Source: an uncultured Pelagibacteraceae bacterium
Lineage (GTDB): Bacteria > Pseudomonadota > Alphaproteobacteria > Pelagibacterales > Pelagibacteraceae
NCBI GenBank assembly: GCA_902613545.1
Contig: CACMHW010000001.1
Location: forward strand, 1 to 64,000
Length of the DNA stretch: 64,000 nucleotides
Direction: 5' to 3'
This document shows positions 19,155 through 28,097 of the stretch, in pieces. Under the pieces are notes generated by a model. That model was not told where the DNA came from. It searched no databases and saw nothing but the letters and a program-made list of their open reading frames with translations. The translations under genes and the position numbers were made by a program. Position 1 is the first letter of the stretch. Every line of letters begins with the position of its first letter.

Positions 19155-19705
19155 TTAATTATTCCTTTTTCAGTAATTATGAAGTTTAATTTGAAATCTT
19201 TTTTATTCACCGGCAGTTTATTGTATTTTTGAAAAGAAAAAGCAACACCGACTGTTAAAATATTTTTATGAGTATTAATATACTTAAAAAGATATTTATC
19301 ATAATAACCTTTGCCGTATCCCAATCTATTTTTATCTTTATCGAAGGCTAAAAGAGGAATTAACATAATCGAAGGTATTATTTTAATCGTTTTTGTCGGT
19401 TCAGGTATTCCATATTTATTTACGTATAATATTTCATTATGTTTCCATTTATAAAATTCCATCGAATTATTTTTTTGTATAATTGGCAAAAGAAAATTAA
19501 ATTTTTTAAAATATTCAATTTTAAGAATTTTCAATACATCAACCTCAAAAGAACTTGGATAATAAAGAGAAATAAAGGACTTTTTGCTTATACCTCTTTT
19601 TTTAATTAAGTTAATTAGAGGTAAAAAAAATTTATCGCTTATTTCAAAAAAATTTTTTTTTCTTTTAAGAAAATATTTTTCTCTAATTATGCTTTTTTTA
19701 TCCAT
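19151..19705 (-). CDS. 5-formyltetrahydrofolate cyclo-ligase
   Basis: This 184-residue protein has the family motif RLGYGKGYYDKYL near residue 128 and ISLYYPSSFEVDV in the N-terminal half. It converts 5-formyl-THF to 5,10-methenyl-THF using ATP, returning a folate storage or dead-end form to one-carbon metabolism. It starts directly at the zapA stop with no gap. In many Proteobacteria 6S RNA lies between zapA and this gene, but no space exists for it here. Confidence 0.88.
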   Translation of the reverse strand: MDKKSIIREKYFLKRKKNFFEISDKFFLPLINLIKKRGISKKSFISLYYPSSFEVDVLKILKIEYFKKFNFLLPIIQKNNSMEFYKWKHNEILYVNKYGIPEPTKTIKIIPSIMLIPLLAFDKDKNRLGYGKGYYDKYLFKYINTHKNILTVGVAFSFQKYNKLPVNKKDFKLNFIITEKGIIK

Positions 19706-20152
19706 CTATTGTATTTTAGATAGGGACTCGGTGTTAGAAATTATCTTCTCTAACGATTGTGTAGTTTTATCTAACAAGGATTCGTAAAGTATATTACTTT
19801 CTTCAATTGTTTTTTTGAAAATCTCTAATTCATCTTTAAGTTTTTGAATTTCAATATCTTTATCATCTTTATACTTTATGGCTAAAGTTTTTATTTCTTT
19901 GAATTTGTTTGATATTTCATCAAGTTTAGTTTTTTGAAGCGTTACTTTCTGTTTTAAGTCGAAATATTCATCGATTAATTGTATTGTAGTAATTAATAAT
20001 AACTTATTTTCTCCAATATTGCCTAATTTATCTTTTAGTTCTGCATATTTATTATCAAGAAATTTCGTCAATTTTTTTAAAGACTCTTCTTGCCCATCGT
20101 CACAAGAAAGAAGGTAGTCTTTGTTATTAAACTTAATATTTACATTTGCCAT
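19706..20152 (-). CDS. zapA: cell division protein ZapA
   Basis: This 148-residue protein has an N-terminal ZapA domain ([21 protein letters not shown], then LTKFLDNKYAELK) and a long C-terminal coiled coil (about 60-148). ZapA binds and bundles FtsZ filaments at mid-cell. The C-terminal coil is longer than in E. coli ZapA (109 residues). It overlaps the upstream coiled-coil gene by 13 bases, so the two are probably coupled. Confidence 0.85.
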   Translation of the reverse strand: MANVNIKFNNKDYLLSCDDGQEESLKKLTKFLDNKYAELKDKLGNIGENKLLLITTIQLIDEYFDLKQKVTLQKTKLDEISNKFKEIKTLAIKYKDDKDIEIQKLKDELEIFKKTIEESNILYESLLDKTTQSLEKIISNTESLSKIQ

Positions 20153-20463
20153 TTTTCAATTTCTGAAACCAAATTTTCAGTTTCCTCGCTCAACTCATCA
20201 ATTTCTTGATTAAAATTTTCTTCAAATTCTACTTTTTTTTTAACTTCTAATTGTAAGTTTTTTATTTTCTCTTTTAAATATTTGTGTTCCCTGAGTAATT
20301 CTTGATTTTTTTTTTCAATTTCAATTTTTTGTCTTAAAATTTCGTTTTTTTCAGTTTTTATTTTTTCTACTTCGTATGTGGGTTGTGAATAAGTTAAAGT
20401 CAACGAATTAAGTTTGCTAATTAATTGATTTAAATTTTTTTCTTTCTGCTCAATTGTACTCAT
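20140..20463 (-). CDS. small coiled-coil protein upstream of zapA (DUF4164/ZapB-like)
   Basis: These 107 residues are almost entirely heptad-patterned, rich in Lys, Glu, Leu and Ile, with no signal peptide or catalytic motif. In Alphaproteobacteria the gene before zapA often encodes a DUF4164-type coiled-coil protein, and a FtsZ-ring accessory role is plausible by position only. It is the first gene of the long minus-strand run; the 57 bases between it and tkt must hold the divergent promoters for both directions. Confidence 0.7.
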   Translation of the reverse strand: MSTIEQKEKNLNQLISKLNSLTLTYSQPTYEVEKIKTEKNEILRQKIEIEKKNQELLREHKYLKEKIKNLQLEVKKKVEFEENFNQEIDELSEETENLVSEIEKWQM

Positions 20464-20520
20464 AAAATATTATATCATATTATTGATATACTTAGTTTAA
20501 GTCTATATAGGTTATTAAAA
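20464..20520. promoter_or_regulatory. divergent promoter region between the zapA group and tkt
   Basis: These 57 AT-rich bases separate two genes read away from each other, so promoters for both must lie here unless they extend into the genes. TTGATA and TATATA/TATAGG elements are visible on the plus strand but their spacing is not good, so individual boxes are not assigned. No operator-like repeat is seen. Confidence 0.5.
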
Positions 20521-22503
20521 GTGAGAGTAAATTTTAATCAATTATCAAATGCAGTAAGATTTTTATCAATCGATGCTGTGCAAAAAGCCAATTCTGGCCA
20601 TCCTGGAATGCCAATGGGTATGGCAGATGTTGCAACAGTTTTATTTAAATACCACCTGAGGTTTAACCCAAAAAATCCTAATTGGATAAACAGGGATCGA
20701 TTTATTTTATCAGCAGGACATGGGTCTATGTTGCTTTACTCGCTTTTGTATCTTTGTGGTTACAAAAGTATTTCAATTGAGGATATAAAAAATTTCCGAC
20801 AACTTAATTCTATCTGTGCTGGACATCCCGAGTACAAAAAAGGCTCTGGAATTGAGACGACTACCGGACCTTTAGGACAAGGGTTAGGAAACGCTGTAGG
20901 TATGGCAATAGCAGAAGAAATATTTAGAAAAAAATTTAGTTCTTCTGTCATTAATAACAAAACCTATGTGATTGCGAGTGACGGAGACTTAATGGAGGGA
21001 ATTAGTCATGAAGCAATGAGTCTAGCTGGCCATCTAAAATTAAAGAATTTAATAGTTTTTTTCGACAATAATAAAATTTCAATTGATGGTTCAACCTCGC
21101 TTAGTGTTTCAGATAATTACAAAAAAAGATTTGAGTCGTACGGTTGGAGTTTTTTAGAGGTAAACGGTCACAATGAAAAACAAATTTCAAAAGCGATCAC
21201 AAAAGCATCAAAATCAAAAAAACCTACAATAATTTCTTGTAAAACTATAATAGGATTTGGATCACCTAATAAATCTGGTAAAGCTTCCTCCCACGGCTCT
21301 CCTTTAGGAGATGAGGAAATAGCTTTAGTGAGAAAAAAACTAAAATGGAACAACCAGCCATTTGAAGTACCTCAAGAAATACTAGATGAATGGAGAAATA
21401 TAGGTAACAAAGGCGAACAACTAGAAAATGAATGGCTCGATACAGTCAATAAAAAAAATCCTAAAATTAAAAGTGAACTTAACGGCGCTAATGAAAAATT
21501 AGATTTGAACGGTTTAGAAAATTTAATTCGTCAAGAAAAAGATAAAAATTTTGAATCTAAGCCAAGTTTAGCTACACGACAATGTTCGATGGCTGCTATA
21601 GAAAAAATTTCTGCTTTTCTTCCTGAATTAATAGGTGGTTCTGCAGATTTAAGTGGTTCTAATAATACAAAAACAAATAATTCTAAAATTATAAACTCTA
21701 AAAATTTTAATGGAAATTATATTCATTACGGAGTTAGAGAACATGGTATGGCAGCAATTATGAATGGTTTAGCGCTTTATGGAGGTATAATCCCTTATGG
21801 TGGAACATTTTTAATATTCTCAGATTATTGTAAACCCTCTATAAGACTCTCTGCTTTAATGGGTCTTAAAGTAATTTATATTTTTTCACATGACTCAATT
21901 GGTCTTGGTGAAGATGGTCCTACTCACCAACCTATAGAACAACTTACTGGGTTGAGAGCAATTCCGAATTTAAATGTCTTCAGGCCAGCAGATATTAATG
22001 AAACATTTGAATGTTGGGAAATAGCTTTAAAAACTGAAAATACCCCAAGTGCTATTGCTTTATCGAGACAAAAAGTTCCTTACATCAATCCGAGCAATTT
22101 AAAAGAGAATAAATGTGAAAAAGGAGCCTATGTAGTTAATTTAACTTCGCATGAGAGTAATGTAACATTGGTTGCTTCAGGTACTGAAGTAGAACTTGCC
22201 TTAAAAGTTCAAAACAAACTTAAAGAAAACAATATCCACTCAAAAGTAGTTTCAATGCCATGTATGGAGCTTTTTGATAAACAATCTGAAGATTACCGGA
22301 AAGATATTTTAGAAGAAAACTCATTGATCTTCACATTAGAAGCTGGAAGTGTAATGTCTTGGCAAAAATATATTAAAAATAAAGGTGCCAATTTAGGTAT
22401 AGATAAATTTGGTGAAAGTGCTCCTTATAAAGAAGTTTACAAACATTTGAAATTATCAGAAGAAGATATAACAAATTTTATTCAAAAAAAATTAAGAGAG
22501 TAA
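20521..22503 (+). CDS. tkt: transketolase
   Basis: This 660-residue thiamine-diphosphate enzyme starts at GTG, aligned with the usual transketolase N-terminus. It has [33 protein letters not shown], the ThDP/metal motif [14 protein letters not shown] near residue 155, and [12 protein letters not shown]. It moves two-carbon units in the non-oxidative pentose phosphate pathway. It heads a carbon-metabolism run tkt-pgk-fba with nine-base gaps. In many Alphaproteobacteria gap lies between tkt and pgk, but here it is absent. Confidence 0.97.
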   Translation: MRVNFNQLSNAVRFLSIDAVQKANSGHPGMPMGMADVATVLFKYHLRFNPKNPNWINRDRFILSAGHGSMLLYSLLYLCGYKSISIEDIKNFRQLNSICAGHPEYKKGSGIETTTGPLGQGLGNAVGMAIAEEIFRKKFSSSVINNKTYVIASDGDLMEGISHEAMSLAGHLKLKNLIVFFDNNKISIDGSTSLSVSDNYKKRFESYGWSFLEVNGHNEKQISKAITKASKSKKPTIISCKTIIGFGSPNKSGKASSHGSPLGDEEIALVRKKLKWNNQPFEVPQEILDEWRNIGNKGEQLENEWLDTVNKKNPKIKSELNGANEKLDLNGLENLIRQEKDKNFESKPSLATRQCSMAAIEKISAFLPELIGGSADLSGSNNTKTNNSKIINSKNFNGNYIHYGVREHGMAAIMNGLALYGGIIPYGGTFLIFSDYCKPSIRLSALMGLKVIYIFSHDSIGLGEDGPTHQPIEQLTGLRAIPNLNVFRPADINETFECWEIALKTENTPSAIALSRQKVPYINPSNLKENKCEKGAYVVNLTSHESNVTLVASGTEVELALKVQNKLKENNIHSKVVSMPCMELFDKQSEDYRKDILEENSLIFTLEAGSVMSWQKYIKNKGANLGIDKFGESAPYKEVYKHLKLSEEDITNFIQKKLRE

Positions 22504-22512
22504 TGGAAGTCG

Positions 22513-23703
22513 ATGGGCGAAATAAATTTCTTTCCTGACGATTTAGAAATCAAAGATCAAAAGATAATTCTTAGATTAGATTTAAATGTTCCAATTAAAG
22601 ATAAAGTTATTAAAGATGATACAAGAATAACTTTATGTTTACCTTTTATAAATAAACTAATTGAAAAAAAGGCAAAAATTATAATTATTAGTCATTTAGG
22701 TCGACCAAAAGGAATTAATGTCCCTGACCTGTCTTTAATACCCATCTACAAATATCTCAAAGATGCGCTTAAAACTAATGTTTATTTTTTTAGAGGAACT
22801 TTTGATGGTGAAACTAAAGAAAAATTTTCTCACCTAAAAGGGGGTGAGGTAATATTAATTGAGAATATAAGATTTTTTAAAGAAGAAACCGAAGATGGCC
22901 AAGATTTTTCAAAAAAGTTAGGTGAACTTGGTGACATTTATATTAATGATGCATTTTCATGCTCCCATAGGAAACAAGCTTCTGTGCATGGTATAACCAA
23001 ATTCGTAAAAAAAAGTTATGCTGGTCCATTATTAAAAAAAGAAATAAAGGCAATAAATCTTGTTATAAAAAATAAAAAAGATCCGGTCACTTGCATTATC
23101 GGAGGATCAAAAATTTCTACAAAGATTAATGTTATTACTAATCTTTTAAAAAAAGTAAACAATATAGTAATTGTTGGGGCAATGGCTAATAATTTCTTCG
23201 TTCATAAGAATTTAAAAGTTGGTAAATCTTTAATTGAAAAAAATACAAAAGAGATAATTGCAAATATTTATAAAAAAGCAGAGGAACATAATTGTAAAAT
23301 ATTAATTCCTGAAGACTGCATGGTAGGAACAGACTTTGAAGGAACTGGTAAAAATAAAAATCTTGATGAAATTCAAGAAAATGAAATAATTTTAGATATT
23401 GGCTTCAATACAATCAAAAAAATTAAAAAAAAGATTGATGAGTCAAATACTGTTCTGTGGAATGGACCAGCCGGGTATTTTGAAAATAAGAATTTCTTAA
23501 AAGGCACTTTATCGATTGCAGAAAATATCTCTAAAAATACAATTGAAAAATCTCTAATATCTATTCTTGGAGGTGGAGACACTCTTGCAGCAATAAATAA
23601 AAGTGATGATAAACTTACTTTCTCTCACTTATCAACAGCAGGAGGAGCGTTTTTAGAGTACTTAGAAGGAAAAGACTTGCCTGGTATAAGTGTTTTAAAA
23701 TAA
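22513..23703 (+). CDS. pgk: phosphoglycerate kinase
   Basis: This 396-residue enzyme has the substrate-binding motifs RLDLNVPIKD and ISHLGRPKG in the N-terminal domain, and the nucleotide-binding GGSKISTKI and GGGDTLAAI in the C-terminal domain. It interconverts 1,3-bisphosphoglycerate and 3-phosphoglycerate with ADP/ATP. The ATG at 22513 follows a GGAAG ribosome-binding site. It is the second gene of the tkt-pgk-fba run. Confidence 0.97.
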   Translation: MGEINFFPDDLEIKDQKIILRLDLNVPIKDKVIKDDTRITLCLPFINKLIEKKAKIIIISHLGRPKGINVPDLSLIPIYKYLKDALKTNVYFFRGTFDGETKEKFSHLKGGEVILIENIRFFKEETEDGQDFSKKLGELGDIYINDAFSCSHRKQASVHGITKFVKKSYAGPLLKKEIKAINLVIKNKKDPVTCIIGGSKISTKINVITNLLKKVNNIVIVGAMANNFFVHKNLKVGKSLIEKNTKEIIANIYKKAEEHNCKILIPEDCMVGTDFEGTGKNKNLDEIQENEIILDIGFNTIKKIKKKIDESNTVLWNGPAGYFENKNFLKGTLSIAENISKNTIEKSLISILGGGDTLAAINKSDDKLTFSHLSTAGGAFLEYLEGKDLPGISVLK

Positions 23704-23712
23704 ATAATCGCT

Positions 23713-24729
23713 ATGACATTAAATGAAATAGCTAAAAAAATGTGTGCTAAAGGAAAAGGTATTCTTGCAGCAGATGAAAGCACTGGAACAATAGCTAAAA
23801 GATTTAAAAGTATAAATGTTGAAAACATTGAAAAAAATAGACTAAATTTTAGACAAACTCTTTTTAATTCAAGTGCTATGAAAGATTTTATTGGGGGAGT
23901 AATTTTGTTTGATGAAACAATAAGACAAAAAACTACCTTGGGTCCATCAATTCCAGAATTAATATCTAAACATGGAGCTGTACCAGGAATTAAAGTTGAT
24001 AAAGGTGCAAAACCTCTTGCTGGATCAAGTGATGAAACTGTAACAGAGGGTTTAGATGGTTTACGTGAAAGATTAATGGAGTATTATGATTTAGGTGCGA
24101 GATTTACGAAATGGAGAGCTGTCTATAAAATTTCAGATAAATTTCCATCTGCCCAATCTATTAAGTCTAACGCCCACGCATTAGCAAGATACGCTGCTTT
24201 AGTTCAAGAAGCTAAAATGGTACCGATAATCGAACCAGAAGTTTTGATGGATGGTTCACATAACATTGATAAATGTTATCAAGTTACAACGAATGTACTC
24301 AATGAGTGTTATAACGAACTAGAAATACATAAAGTTGATTTGAAAGGAACTGTTCTTAAGCCTAATATGGTTATACCTGGGTCGGAGTGCAAAGATAAAT
24401 CTAATGCAGAAGAAATTGCAAAAAAAACTTTAGACTGTTTAAAGAAAAATGTTCCAAGTGATGTTCCTGGAATAGCCTTTTTATCAGGCGGTCAGTCTGA
24501 AATTGAGTCTAGTAAAAATCTTAATGAAATAAACAAAATAAATGATAGTAATTTTTTAATTACTTTCTCTTATGGAAGAGGGTTGCAAGCAAGTGCATTA
24601 AAGGAATTTGGAAAAAATCAAGAAAATACAGAAAATATTCAAAAAGCCTTTAACCATAGAGCTAAAATGAATGGTCTGTCATCTAAAGGGGAGTGGTCTG
24701 AAGAATTAGAGAAAGAATTTGCGGCCTAA
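23713..24729 (+). CDS. fba: class I fructose-bisphosphate aldolase
   Basis: This 338-residue protein belongs to the glycolytic class I aldolase family, with KGILAADESTGTIAKRF at the N-terminus, FTKWRAVYKI near residue 137, the EPEVLMDG strand, and KGTVLKPNMV, whose lysine is the expected Schiff-base residue. It splits or forms fructose-1,6-bisphosphate without a metal. Many Proteobacteria use a zinc-dependent class II enzyme instead. It sits nine bases after pgk. Confidence 0.95.
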   Translation: MTLNEIAKKMCAKGKGILAADESTGTIAKRFKSINVENIEKNRLNFRQTLFNSSAMKDFIGGVILFDETIRQKTTLGPSIPELISKHGAVPGIKVDKGAKPLAGSSDETVTEGLDGLRERLMEYYDLGARFTKWRAVYKISDKFPSAQSIKSNAHALARYAALVQEAKMVPIIEPEVLMDGSHNIDKCYQVTTNVLNECYNELEIHKVDLKGTVLKPNMVIPGSECKDKSNAEEIAKKTLDCLKKNVPSDVPGIAFLSGGQSEIESSKNLNEINKINDSNFLITFSYGRGLQASALKEFGKNQENTENIQKAFNHRAKMNGLSSKGEWSEELEKEFAA

Positions 24730-24734
24730 AACAT

Positions 24735-25337
24735 TTGAAGAAATTAGTATACTTAATTTCACCTAATAAAATTGATCAGAATTTTTTCACTAGTTTAGAC
24801 AAAGTATTGTCATTTAAGAATGTGAAGTTTTTTCAATTAAGATTAAAAAATTTGAGCCGAAAAAAACTTCTTAATTTCTCTAAAAGAATTATAAAAATTA
24901 CTACTAAGCATAAAGTTAAGTTTATCATTAATGATAATTTTATTTTAGCATCGAAAATAAACGCTGATGGATGTCATATGGGTCAACATGATGGATCGTT
25001 TTTAAAAGCAAGAAAAAAACTCAAAAATAAAATATTTGGTGTCACATGTCATAACTCAAAAAAACTTGCAGTTAAAGCAATTAAAAATAATGCAAGTTAT
25101 ATTGCTTTTGGATCTTTTTTTAAATCCAAACTTAAGCAAAATACAATAAAGGCCAATCTAAATATTTTGAGATGGGCAAAAAAGAACATAAAAAAACCTA
25201 TTGTGGCAATAGGTGGAATAAATAATAAAAATTACAAAAAATTAATAAAAGCAGGAGCAAAATATATTGCAATATCAAGTTTTATTTGGGATAACCCCAA
25301 ATTAAAGCCAGAACTTGCGATTAGAAAATTTAAATGA
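24735..25337 (+). CDS. thiE: thiamine phosphate synthase-like protein
   Basis: This 200-residue TIM-barrel protein begins with TTG five bases after fba. Motifs follow the ThiE/TenI order: FFQLRLKN, FIINDNFILASKINADGCHMGQ, FGVTCHN, YIAFGSFF and PIVAIGGINNKN. ThiE couples HMP-diphosphate to the thiazole phosphate. The acidic residue usually next to the FQLR arginine (R-E/D-K) is Leu here, so substrate use should not be taken as proven; a TenI-like role is the alternative. With thiD in the same window it would fit salvage of an external pyrimidine. Overlaps efp by four bases. Confidence 0.75.
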   Translation: MKKLVYLISPNKIDQNFFTSLDKVLSFKNVKFFQLRLKNLSRKKLLNFSKRIIKITTKHKVKFIINDNFILASKINADGCHMGQHDGSFLKARKKLKNKIFGVTCHNSKKLAVKAIKNNASYIAFGSFFKSKLKQNTIKANLNILRWAKKNIKKPIVAIGGINNKNYKKLIKAGAKYIAISSFIWDNPKLKPELAIRKFK

Positions 25338-25897
25338 AAATAACTGCTATTGAAATAAAACCTGGAATGATAATTGAACATAAAAATGATTATTGGAATG
25401 TTCTTAAAACTCAACATGTTAAACCTGGGAAAGGTGGGGCTTTTAATCAGGTAGAATTAAAAAGTGTTATCAAAGGTACAAAGCTGAATGAAAGGTTTAG
25501 ATCAAGCGAAACAATAGAAAAAGCTGAAGTTGATGAAAGAAAATTTAACTTTTTGTACTTAGATGGAGATAGTTGCCATTTTATGGATAACAATACTTAT
25601 GAGCAAGTAGAAATATCGAAGTCTATAGCTGGAGAACAGTATAAACTATTAAAAGAAAATTTAGAAGTTACAATTTCTTTTATGGAAGATAAGCCGATAT
25701 CAATTGAGTTACCAAACAACATTGAATGCACAATTGAAACAACAGATGCTGCTATTAAAAATCAAACAGCTTCATCATCTTATAAACCTGCTCTGCTTGA
25801 TTGTGGTATTAAAATTAATGTCCCTCCATTTATAGAAAGTGGAGAAAAAATAATTATTGATACTCGAACACTTGAATATGTAAAAAGAGTAAATTAA
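25334..25897 (+). CDS. efp: translation elongation factor P
   Basis: This 187-residue three-domain protein begins with the KOW-like domain containing HVKPGKGGAFNQVELK; the lysine in PGKGGA is the site that is beta-lysylated in E. coli EF-P. The C-terminal OB domain has INVPPFIESGEKIIIDTRTLEYVKRV. It relieves ribosome stalling at polyproline. No epmA or epmB gene is in the window. It abuts suhB, with the shared A of TAATG. Confidence 0.97.
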   Translation: MKITAIEIKPGMIIEHKNDYWNVLKTQHVKPGKGGAFNQVELKSVIKGTKLNERFRSSETIEKAEVDERKFNFLYLDGDSCHFMDNNTYEQVEISKSIAGEQYKLLKENLEVTISFMEDKPISIELPNNIECTIETTDAAIKNQTASSSYKPALLDCGIKINVPPFIESGEKIIIDTRTLEYVKRVN

Positions 25898-26697
25898 TGA
25901 GATTAAATTCTCCTCAAATTAATTTAATAACAAGGGCATGTATGAAGGCTTCAAGATCGCTTATAAGAGATTTTGGAGAAATAGAAAATTTACAAGTTTC
26001 AACTAAAGGTCCTGGAGATTTCGTAACATCAGCAGATAAAAGAACTGAAAAAATTATAATAGACGAATTACAAAAGGCTCACCCAGATTACGGGATAGTA
26101 ACTGAAGAAACGGGAATAATAAATAAATCTAATTTAGATAATAGATGGATAATTGATCCAATAGATGGAACAATGAACTTTTTAAATGGCATACCTCAAT
26201 TTGCAATATCAATAGCTTATGAGGAAAATAGTGAAATTAAATGTGGTGTTATATTTAACCCAATTATGAATGAAATGTTTTGTGCTGAAAAAGGTAATGG
26301 ATCTTACCTCAATAATTCAAGAATAAGAGTTTCCAATAAAAAGAAAATCAATGATGCTCTTATAGTAACTGGCGGCCCTAAAGGAGCTAGCAAAATTAAA
26401 GATAAAATTTTTTCTGAATATATTAATGTCTCAAAAAATGTTTCTAATGTAAGAAAGTTTGGAAGCGCTGCCTTGGACATTGCTTATGTGGCTTGTGGTA
26501 GATTTGATGGTTATTGGCAAAGAGAACTAAACTATTGGGATATTGCAGCTGGAATTATTATTTTAAAAGAAGCTGGAGGATTTATTGATTTTTTTGAGGA
26601 AGATGCCAACGTACCTTTAAAAAAGAATATTTTAGCATCAAATTCCAATATTCATGAAGAATTGAGAGGTCTTATAATTAAAAAAGATATTGAGTAA
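25897..26697 (+). CDS. suhB: inositol-1-monophosphatase family protein
   Basis: This 266-residue protein has metal-binding motifs VTEETG, WIIDPIDGTMNFLNG near residue 87, and NYWDIAAGIIILKEAGG near 212. These are characteristic of the lithium-sensitive phosphatase family. E. coli SuhB also assists rRNA antitermination. The efp-suhB pair is frequent in Alphaproteobacteria. Substrate could be inositol phosphate or a related sugar phosphate. Confidence 0.92.
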   Translation: MRLNSPQINLITRACMKASRSLIRDFGEIENLQVSTKGPGDFVTSADKRTEKIIIDELQKAHPDYGIVTEETGIINKSNLDNRWIIDPIDGTMNFLNGIPQFAISIAYEENSEIKCGVIFNPIMNEMFCAEKGNGSYLNNSRIRVSNKKKINDALIVTGGPKGASKIKDKIFSEYINVSKNVSNVRKFGSAALDIAYVACGRFDGYWQRELNYWDIAAGIIILKEAGGFIDFFEEDANVPLKKNILASNSNIHEELRGLIIKKDIE

Positions 26698-26725
26698 AAA
26701 CAATTATTAATATAGATATTTGCAA

Positions 26726-26950
26726 ATGAAAAAAAACTTGCATCCAAAATATCACAAAATTAAAGTTGTCATGACTGATGGATCTGAATTTGAAACAAGG
26801 TCTACTTGGGGAAAAGAAAATGATACTCTGAAGTTAGACATTGATCCAAAATCTCACTTCGCTTGGACTGGAGGTGCTCAAAAAATTTTGGATAAAGGAA
26901 GAGTGAGTAAATATAATAAAAAATTTAGTAATCTTCGGAACAAAAAATAA
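26726..26950 (+). CDS. rpmE: 50S ribosomal protein L31
   Basis: The track starts at TTG 26720, but ATG 26726 gives the standard alphaproteobacterial N-terminus [21 protein letters not shown], so 74 residues are used. There are no cysteines, so this is the zinc-free form, which is normal for the class. [21 protein letters not shown] is the expected C-terminal half. It lies four bases before trcR. Confidence 0.95.
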   Translation: MKKNLHPKYHKIKVVMTDGSEFETRSTWGKENDTLKLDIDPKSHFAWTGGAQKILDKGRVSKYNKKFSNLRNKK

Positions 26951-26953
26951 TTT

Positions 26954-27538
26954 ATGCCTGAAACACCATTTATGCCGAAAGCAACTGCTGTTTGGCTAGT
27001 TGAAAACACAACACTTACTTTTAAGCAAATCGCTGAATTCTGCAACTTACATGAGTTAGAAATAAAAGGTATAGCTGATGGAGATGTTGCGAAAGGCATT
27101 AAAGCTTACAATCCAATATTAGCAGGTCAACTTTCTAGAGAAGAAATAGAAATTTGCTCAAAAGATCCAAATAAAAAATTAAGTTTACTTAAAAAATTAG
27201 ATGAAGTCGAAGTTAAAGAGAGAAAAAAACCAAAATATACTCCATTATCAAAAAGACAAGATAGACCAGACGCAATATTATGGTTATGTAAAAATGCCTC
27301 GGAACTTACTGACGGTCAAATCTCAAAACTAGTTGGCAGTACTAAAGGTACGGTATCTTTGATCAGAAAAAGAAGTTATTGGAATTTTTCTAATTTAAAA
27401 CCTAGAGACCCCGTAATTCTTGCTTTATGCACGCAAGAGGCTTTTCAAAAAAGTTTGGATAAAGCGAAAAGAAGAGTTGAAAGAGAGCGAAAAGCTAAAA
27501 TTAGAGAGGAAAAAAAGGCTCAAGCAGCTTCAGCCTAG
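26954..27538 (+). CDS. trcR: TrcR-like cell-cycle transcriptional regulator (DUF1013)
   Basis: This 194-residue protein has the DUF1013 N-terminus FMPKATAVWLVENTTLTFKQIAEFC, GIADGDVAKGIKAYNP, and a second helix-turn-helix-like part with RPDAILWLCKNASELTDGQISKLVGSTKGTV split over residues 105-140. The tail is a basic, charged helix. The family is nearly restricted to Alphaproteobacteria and is described as a cell-cycle transcription factor in Caulobacter. The stop codon lies in a small hairpin that leads into rpsU. Confidence 0.88.
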   Translation: MPETPFMPKATAVWLVENTTLTFKQIAEFCNLHELEIKGIADGDVAKGIKAYNPILAGQLSREEIEICSKDPNKKLSLLKKLDEVEVKERKKPKYTPLSKRQDRPDAILWLCKNASELTDGQISKLVGSTKGTVSLIRKRSYWNFSNLKPRDPVILALCTQEAFQKSLDKAKRRVERERKAKIREEKKAQAASA

Positions 27539-27554
27539 ACAAACTAGGCGTCTA
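27533..27554 (+). promoter_or_regulatory. two mutually exclusive hairpins in the rpsU leader
   Basis: GCCTAG pairs with CTAGGC around ACAAA (27533-27549), and TAGAC can instead pair with GTCTA (27536-27554) around the same stretch. The two stems cannot form together. There is no U-run, so this is not a standard terminator. The region lies 26 bases before the rpsU Shine-Dalgarno sequence. A regulatory role is inferred only. Confidence 0.35.
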
Positions 27555-27589
27555 ATGATAACAACCATAAAAATTAACCGGAGGTTTTT

Positions 27590-27784
27590 ATTAAAATAGA
27601 CGTAAAAGATAATAACGTAGAACAAGCTATTAGAGTGCTAAAAAGAAAACTTCAAAAAGAGGGTTTCTTCAAAGTTATGAAAATGAAAAGCACTTATGAA
27701 AAGCCATCTGAACGAAAAAAAAGAGTTCAAACTGAAAATCTTAAAAGAATTAAAAAGCTCCAAAAACTAAGAAATAGATATTAA
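27590..27784 (+). CDS. rpsU: 30S ribosomal protein S21 with ATT start codon
   Basis: This gene is absent from the ORF track because its frame has no ATG, GTG or TTG start. From ATT at 27590 the frame encodes 64 residues, KIDVKDNNVEQAIRVL onward, with YEKPSERKKRV, which is S21. The usual S21 start MQVLVRDNNVDQAL aligns so that Met falls exactly on this ATT. A strong Shine-Dalgarno sequence GGAGG ends five bases before it, and an in-frame TAA lies five codons upstream. S21 is bound near the mRNA-16S rRNA duplex and is needed for initiation. A rare AUU start recalls infC, where it serves autoregulation. A sequence error (ATG read as ATT) is the main alternative. Confidence 0.92.
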   Translation: MKIDVKDNNVEQAIRVLKRKLQKEGFFKVMKMKSTYEKPSERKKRVQTENLKRIKKLQKLRNRY

Positions 27785-27810
27785 CTTGAATTAAAATGAA
27801 GGGATTAGAA

Positions 27811-28014
27811 ATGCCATCAGGTAAAGTAAAGTGGTTTAACGCCAAAAAAGGCTATGGGTTTATAACAGATGATGAAACTAAAAAAGATATTTTTCTACAT
27901 GTATCAGCACTTGAAGAGTCAAAACTTAGAGTGCTTAAAGAAGAGCAAACAATTGTTTACGATATAAAAGAAGAAAAAGATAAACTCCAAGCAATTAATA
28001 TTAAAAAGAAATAA
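27811..28014 (+). CDS. cold-shock domain protein
   Basis: This is a 67-residue single-domain CspA-type protein with the RNA-binding motifs KWFNAKKGYGFI and DIFLHVSALE. The track starts at ATG 27796, but ATG 27811 follows AAGGGA at a normal distance and gives the usual MPSGKVKWF start. It binds single-stranded RNA and DNA and melts RNA structure. It sits between rpsU and the initiator tRNA, in a translation-focused stretch. Confidence 0.93.
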   Translation: MPSGKVKWFNAKKGYGFITDDETKKDIFLHVSALEESKLRVLKEEQTIVYDIKEEKDKLQAINIKKK

Positions 28015-28019
28015 TTTAA

Positions 28020-28096
<77 letters not shown>

Positions 28097-28097
28097 A

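Noticed and set aside
19700-19710. 6S RNA gene expected between zapA and 5-formyl-THF cyclo-ligase
   Set aside because: The two coding regions abut with no gap, so ssrS cannot be here as a separate gene.
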